The translations under genes and the position numbers were made by a program. 64,000 bases of DNA, from positions 180,426 to 244,425 of the forward strand of contig QLIY01000092.1 in the NCBI GenBank assembly GCA_003260075.1, read 5' to 3'. Below the pieces are notes generated by a model. That model was not told where the DNA came from, did not search any database, and saw nothing but the letters and a program-made list of their open reading frames with translations. Source of the DNA: Phallusia mammillata. Lineage: Eukaryota; Chordata; Ascidiacea; Phlebobranchia; Ascidiidae. Shown in pieces: positions 48,682 through 64,000 of the stretch. How positions within the stretch are numbered: position 1 is the first letter of the stretch; every line of letters begins with the position of its first letter.

Positions 48682-50937
48682 CCGAAAAGATTTTAAAAAA
48701 AAACGTTTGTTATCATATTTATCTGTTGTCAGCAAACACATAAAGTATTGATTGGTTGTAAGTCGAATTTTTTACAGGTTTGCCGCAACACAAAGTGTAC
48801 TGCTGTGTTGAGTGAAACGATGTGTTCTGATATGTGCAGTAATCGTGGCGTAAGTTACCAAATGTTTTTTTTTTCAGAAATAAGTGTACAATAATTTTCT
48901 TGCTGGAACGATCCATTTTTTGTCAATAATGTCGCGCAGTTTTTACCTAGTTTTAACCGAGACATAGAAATAAAAACAAAATTGAAGGCTTTCTAACATA
49001 AAAACATCAATGAGTCAAAATATTTTCTTTTCATTTTTAAATTTGCGTTCGCTAGTAAAAAATCAAAACAATTTATTGATTGAAATATTGTGAGCATTCC
49101 GGACCCTTTCAGCATACCATTGGTGCTACTGCAGTTCATAAAATACTGCCACTAAATCTTGAGGTGGTATTGTTCAAAATCGACTTATAAGTTATAACAC
49201 ATATTTGATTTTCTGACGGATTTCTGCATAGACGTTTAATACAGCTCACCTAAACCTAATTTCCATAGGTTTGCAACGATTTGGGAGACTGTCATTGCGA
49301 TGTGGGTTGGGACCCGCCATTTTGCAACATAACCGGGGTTGGTGGAAGTTTGCAAAGTGGACCGGCAGCTGTAATTGGCCCCGAAGTTATAACAAGTAAA
49401 AAATAACTTATTTGCTTTGTTTCACATTTTTTGCTGAAAAGCTAATGCTGTTTGTAGTGAAAGTTTCGTTGTAGTTTTTGATCTTTGGAGGATGACTAAC
49501 TCGATTTAAACATTTCATTATACAACCCTATGTGATCAGTCATTAGCAAACTGTTCGTATTCAACAGAATGGTTTAAAGCTTAAATTGCGCTGTGAAAGG
49601 CGATTATTAAATCAACTTCTAAAGTAGGCTGTACATGTACAAACAAGATTTCTGCATCCATACTTATGCGGTATCCATTGTTCACCGGAGAAAATTCGCC
49701 CGCTTATAATCCCCCAAAAATGTAAAAATCTTTGATCAGTTGATCTCGACCCGGTGATCGTTGATTTCGAGTTTGACGTCACGATTTCGTCAAAGGATCA
49801 AGTCAGCACTAAGGGTCACGTGATTGACCCGATAACCGCCCCGGTGGGGTCAAAGTTCACCGCAGATGTTTCCACGCCGGCAGAATTCAAGAATCGGGTA
49901 TGTGAAATGAAAATCATTGTTGTTGAAAAAGGCAATTATTTTTAAAGTATATTTTGACGTGTAGTAAGGTCAATGCGTTATATAATTTTGAAAGGGATTT
50001 GCCTTAATTTAGGTCAAAAGTAGAAAACTTTGCTCTGCGGGCCACAGACCTGTAATAAGAACTTGTGGGGCTCATACCCTTTTTTTCCAATGTGCGAATA
50101 GACGTATAATCAGTTTTTGCATATCGTAAAACCTAAAAAATTCGTCCGGTTAAACACGAAATCCGGTTATTTGCTTCCAAAAATTTTAGATAATGTCCAT
50201 GCGATAAACCGGATTTGTCTGGTGTTTTAATACGACCCACACTGAAGAGGTTAAAATAACTTACTCTAACAACGCACAACACCAAAACCAACCAGTAACA
50301 ATCATGGGCGCCGGCAGAAAGAGGGGGCAAATTTTGGCTCATACTTTACCGCATCAAGAATTTGTTACATATGAAGGCATAAATCGTGTTTTTTACAATT
50401 GAGTTGCCTAAAAGTTAAAACATTAAACGATGTTACAAAACCCCGCGCTGCCACTTTAATTAGGTTTGCTACAAAGTATGATAAATTGAGGTACACTGAA
50501 AATCCAAGGGGGGTCAAGTGCCCCCTCTTGCCCCTACGTGCCGGCGCCCATGGTAACAATTGTTCCAGTAACAAGCGTGAACTTACTTGCATTTTTTCAT
50601 ATAGTTAACTAACTGCTGGGGGACATCAACAGCAGACCCTGAATCCACGAGTGTAATGGATTTGATAACAGACAGGTTTGTATATTTTCACCAGGAGTCT
50701 GAATTTGTGTAAATCGTCGTTTTCTGGTGTTTTGTTAAAAGTTTTTTTTTCCGTAAAAATGGACAAAATTCATTTCTCAGCTGTCCCGTGAGGGGAACCA
50801 CCGTAAACGATACTGGAGGAATGGTGAGAATAACGGCCAACATTAGCCGTGAGCTGAACCATCAGCAAAATGTGTTCGTGCATTGTTTCTACCAAGTGTG
50901 CATCAGTGAAGAAGACCAGCTATGTAATCCTTGTTAA
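37236..50937 (+). CDS. Secreted ADAM metalloprotease-disintegrin with a C-terminal ZP-C module
   Basis: Complete 19-exon model, every intron phase consistent, 816 residues. Exons: 37236-37284, 38010-38098, 38783-38932, 39538-39629, 40100-40272, 40391-40461, 41421-41585, 42075-42254, 43586-43725, 44437-44616, 45628-45793, 46488-46596, 47285-47390, 47867-48062, 48778-48849, 49269-49395, 49740-49897, 50605-50675, 50781-50937. Signal peptide 1-21 ([20 protein letters not shown]). Prodomain to ~185, ending in a basic furin-like site (KFKKRKPR). Reprolysin domain ~190-400 with [12 protein letters not shown] (His338, Glu339, His342, His348) and Met-turn CVM, so probably active. Disintegrin ~406-485 (ECDLPEYC, no RGD), cysteine-rich ~486-622, EGF-like ~623-665. 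Instead of the usual transmembrane helix there is a ZP-C module (~695-816): [19 protein letters not shown], then CPVRG, then [10 protein letters not shown] and a terminal Cys-x-x-Cys. The cysteine-rich to juxtamembrane part most resembles ADAM9/12/19. A poly(A) signal AATAAA lies at 51242-51247. Confidence 0.9.
37239..38017. repeat. ~385-bp duplication of ADAM exon 1 region around 10 G (37627-37636)
   Basis: 37239-37626 recurs at 37637-38017. The second copy starts two bases after the exon 1 ATG, so it lacks the start codon but repeats the signal-peptide coding sequence and splice donor. A base change in it is at GTCGCTTTTGG versus GTCTCTTTTGG. Confidence 0.93.
38240..38543. repeat. ~147-bp duplication around 10 G (38388-38397)
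   Basis: 38240-38387 and 38398-38543 match (CTTTAAATCCTCCCAGGGGA in both). ADAM intron 2. Confidence 0.92.
38948..39480. repeat. Duplications of the ADAM exon 3 downstream flank with G runs at 39275-39284 and 39424-39433
   Basis: Sequence from 38948 (ACAAAGTTGCC...) recurs after the first run at 39285. A diverged stretch near 39216 (TTCCAGGCTTG) resembles sequence after the second run. Coding exon 3 (to 38932) is not included. Confidence 0.8.
39505..40012. repeat. Duplication carrying two versions of ADAM exon 4, around 10 G (39750-39759)
   Basis: 39505-39749 recurs at 39760-40012. Each copy contains a full-length 92-bp exon with the same splice sites (39538-39629 and 39800-39891). The encoded 30-residue prodomain peptides differ at four positions (PS/AA, Q/E, S/T). 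Either allelic copies or, less likely, real alternative exons. The gene model uses the first. Confidence 0.9.
40596..41325. mobile_element. hAT-like element inflated by contig duplications
   Basis: Starts CAGTGGTTATCAACC and ends GGTTGAAGACCACTG. Its interior has internal CCC-rich copies and three G runs (40702-40711, 40925-40934, 41116-41125). 40647-40701 recurs at 40712-40764; 40968-41115 recurs at 41126-41275. The true element is shorter. Lies in ADAM intron 6. Confidence 0.65.
41681..41873. mobile_element. hAT-like MITE with exact 8-bp TSD
   Basis: CAATGGTGGGATT at one end and AATTCCACCACTG at the other. The direct repeat GTTATATT flanks it (41673-41680, 41874-41881). Inverted copy of the family at 21395, 44641 and 56624. 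ADAM intron 7. Confidence 0.9.
42681..43029. repeat. ~170-bp duplication around 10 G (42850-42859)
   Basis: 42681-42849 and 42860-43029 match, ending CCGGTATAAAAGTTGTCGGA in both. ADAM intron 8. Confidence 0.92.
43085..43290 (+). mobile_element. tRNA-derived SINE copy
   Basis: A B-box-like ACGGGTTCACATCCCACCG is followed by a module GTGATCGCTGGTCTACATAG, ACGCTTCAGGGCTGATCCCA shared with copies at 45375, 57240, 58560 and 62745. No intact tRNA fold. Confidence 0.7.
43736..44054. repeat. ~155-bp duplication around 11 G (43892-43902)
   Basis: 43736-43891 and 43903-44054 match; both end in AATAAATAACCTCGG. ADAM intron 9. Confidence 0.92.
44192..44415. repeat. Duplication around 10 G (44265-44274)
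   Basis: About 75 bp before the run recur at 44341-44415 (GTGAATGTGACTCTGAATCT in both), just upstream of ADAM exon 10. About 65 bp of unmatched sequence precede the second copy. Confidence 0.85.
44641..44821. mobile_element. hAT-like MITE with exact 8-bp TSD
   Basis: AGTGGTGGGACTC to TCCCACCGCTAAT, flanked by TTTAGAGC on both sides (44633-44640, 44822-44829). Same family as 41681. ADAM intron 10. Confidence 0.88.
45375..45535 (+). mobile_element. tRNA-derived SINE fragment
   Basis: Carries TCGTGGGTTCGATTTCCACC (B-box-like) and the module TATCGCTGGTCTAGATG, CGCTTTAGGGCTGATCCCA of the SINE family. Confidence 0.65.
46012..46135 (+). mobile_element. Second type of tRNA-derived repeat
   Basis: GGGACTTGGCCGAATGGTCT resembles an A box and TTGGGTTCGAACCCCGTG a B box, about 85 bp apart, but I cannot fold it as a canonical tRNA. 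Likely a SINE head or decayed tRNA copy in ADAM intron 11. Confidence 0.5.
46720..47179. mobile_element. hAT-like MITE, 460 bp, exact 8-bp TSD
   Basis: CAGTGGTTCCCAACCT to AGGTTGGGAAACACTG with a second inner pair GTCGCGACCC / GGGTCGCGACCC. GCCTACAT flanks both sides (46712-46719, 47180-47187). ADAM intron 12. Confidence 0.92.
47424..47728. mobile_element. Foldback MITE with ~60-bp inverted arms
   Basis: 47424-47482 and the reverse complement of about 47668-47728 match over roughly 60 bp (CTAACACCATACC, ACATTTAGCTAATTT, CGATAGGTGGCGCAAA). The loop is about 185 bp. No clear target duplication. ADAM intron 13. Confidence 0.85.
48258..48555. mobile_element. hAT-like MITE, 298 bp, exact 8-bp TSD
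   Basis: CAGGGGTGGGTAACCT to AGGTTGCCCACCCCTG, flanked by GTGTAGAG (48250-48257, 48556-48563). ADAM intron 14. Confidence 0.92.
48620..48680. repeat. 61-base poly-G run
   Basis: A pure G tract far longer than the others, between unrelated flanks in ADAM intron 14. Unlike the 10-11 base runs I see no duplicated flank. It may be a true homopolymer or a run-on of the same joining artefact. Confidence 0.95.
50303..50552. mobile_element. hAT-like MITE, 250 bp, long TIRs, exact 8-bp TSD
   Basis: CATGGGCGCCGGCA to TGCCGGCGCCCATG, with the inverted match continuing through the AGAGGGGGCA / TGCCCCCTCT segment. GTAACAAT flanks both sides (50295-50302, 50553-50560). ADAM intron 17, between the two halves of the ZP-C coding sequence. 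Confidence 0.92.
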
Positions 50938-52251
50938 AAAGAGCAAGAAAAACCAAACTTATAATTCCACATAAGGACGAAGCCGGTTAATCGCATAATC
51001 CGTTTAGTTGAATGAAGATCATATATCCCAACCGTAAAGCCATTTATTTAAACAAATGTCCAGATTAATGCATAAATAAGCTTTTTATATCACACTTTTT
51101 TATGTATAGCTTAAAACTTATCAGGAGTCATGTTTCATTAACAAATCAAAATTTTCGTGTTGATTGAAAATTCATAAGTGTGAACAACAACAAACAAGTT
51201 AAGCTTTGTGTTAGGCAAATAGTTTGATTGTTTTGCTGTGTAATAAAAATGCCATAATATTGTTTTTTGATTAGTTTTTGGGTAAAAAAGTGACATCATC
51301 AATGATTTATTGAGTTGTCTGCCACAGCAGTGTTTCCAAAACGGAAACTTTCATAAAAAAAACGCAGCATAAGACGCCTGTTATCGCACATAACAAATGT
51401 ACACATGTGATCGATTACAAAACAGGCAGTAAGTAAGAGATTTTAGAAGTACTTTCACATCAACTTTTCCGCTCCATTTTTGCTCTACGCCAGCCAATAT
51501 CGCATGGAGCAATTGACTTCCGATTTTTTGTGTGAAACACTGCATGGATTTCATAAACCAAAACGTCCTGGTGTTCTTCTCGGTGTAGCTGCTCCCTTTT
51601 GACCGGGAGTAGCAATTCGATTTCTGTTAAAAATACATTTGAGTGTTAGACCAGGGTTGGATATAGAAGGGAGGGTAATATTTGAAGTCCCACAATGAGC
51701 AAAAGTTTTCACACATACACCGGAGCTTTTAAGGTGGTATGCGCATAGCTTTTGGCTCTACTTAATTCAAGTCAGGCCATGAAATGCAACATAACTGAAC
51801 CAACTAAATAGTCCTGGTTCGGGCGAAACTCGTGTCTTAAGCATTCCGTTTGGAATTGCTAACCAAGAACAAGCCTATCTTTTGGTCTACCCATCCAAAC
51901 AGGGTTTAGAATTAGATGGTACGCAGCCATAGAGAAGTCGCGATCCGAATAAGGTTGATAACCACTGTCTTAAAATAAGTCAAGAATTTTTGCTATTTTG
52001 TCCCATCTAACTCTATGGATGCATTCGGTCTTCTGTTGCTGTGATTACAGCGCAACTTTTAAACTTTTACCCAACCTAAATTCTGCCAACGTTTCCTAAA
52101 ACGACCTAAATTATGGGGCAGCTGTAGGCCGCTGTCTTCTTATGTTAATAATTTGTTTCAACATTTTACATTTAAACTATTGTGCAAATGCGTATAATAC
52201 TGTTTATGTGAAGGTGTGTTAATTCTGCTTCTTGCAATAAAAAAGTTCCTC
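50938..52251. other. Convergent 3' region of ADAM and DHX38
   Basis: Includes the ADAM 3' UTR with AATAAA at 51242. A degenerate repeat-like stretch around 51650-51975 (CCAGGGTTGGATATAG to GTTGATAACCACTG) may be another decayed hAT element. No gene. Confidence 0.5.
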
Positions 52252-63820
<11,569 letters not shown>

Positions 63821-63846
<26 letters not shown>

Positions 63847-64000
63847 CTGCAACAAACAACAAAATAGTTTAGTAAAATTAGACGAACAGTCGCATAAAGT
63901 ATTTTAAAATAATTTTCAAATTTCCACTTAAAAAGGAGAGATAAAACTTATGGAATGAAATCAAAGTTTAGCCCCCCCCCCTGTTTTCACGAATAATGTT
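63821..64000. repeat. Start of a further duplication after 10 C (63972-63981)
   Basis: The last 19 bases (TGTTTTCACGAATAATGTT) repeat 63822-63840 inside the Walker A exon of DHX38, so a second copy continues beyond the window. Confidence 0.85.

Overview
The window is eukaryotic. It is AT-rich, and its genes are split into short exons (about 40 to 250 bp, one much longer) with GT...AG introns. The recognisable proteins (LRRC56, omega GST, PEX11G, ANO10, an ADAM metalloprotease, DHX38/PRP16) point to an animal. Gene compactness, dense short hAT-like MITEs, very high apparent allelic divergence and a 15-base match to what I remember of the Ciona spliced leader suggest an ascidian tunicate, but I cannot prove the species.

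Layout. 118-6437 (+): the 3' end of an unrecognised gene. 10387-13271 (-): LRRC56, a ciliary leucine-rich protein. 15975-17805 (+): an omega-class glutathione transferase with Ser where the catalytic Cys is expected. 21842-23156 (+): PEX11G, a peroxisomal membrane protein. 25511-35812 (-): a complete 13-exon anoctamin-10. 37236-50937 (+): a complete 19-exon ADAM whose transmembrane and cytoplasmic region is replaced by a ZP-C module. 52252-63846 (-): the helicase and C-terminal part of the splicing helicase DHX38/PRP16; its N-terminus lies beyond the window. ANO10 and ADAM are divergent neighbours; ADAM and DHX38 converge. Apart from DHX38 and part of the first gene, each gene closes with consistent intron phases, so the models are well supported. 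I see no pathway linking the neighbours.

Two kinds of extra structure overlie the genes. (1) Many short transposable elements: hAT-like MITEs with CAGTGG/CAGGGG-type ends, several with exact 8-bp target duplications, and a tRNA-derived SINE family. (2) About 42 runs of 10-11 C or G (two are much longer or atypical), most of them separating two near-identical copies of 40-700 bp. The run base is C in 2.6-18.5 kb, G in 21.6-57.7 kb and C again after 60.4 kb. The duplications cut exons, and one frameshifts LRRC56. I read them as overlapping allelic contigs joined by a fixed spacer, an assembly artefact, rather than biology. The strongest biological observation is the ADAM-ZP-C protein.
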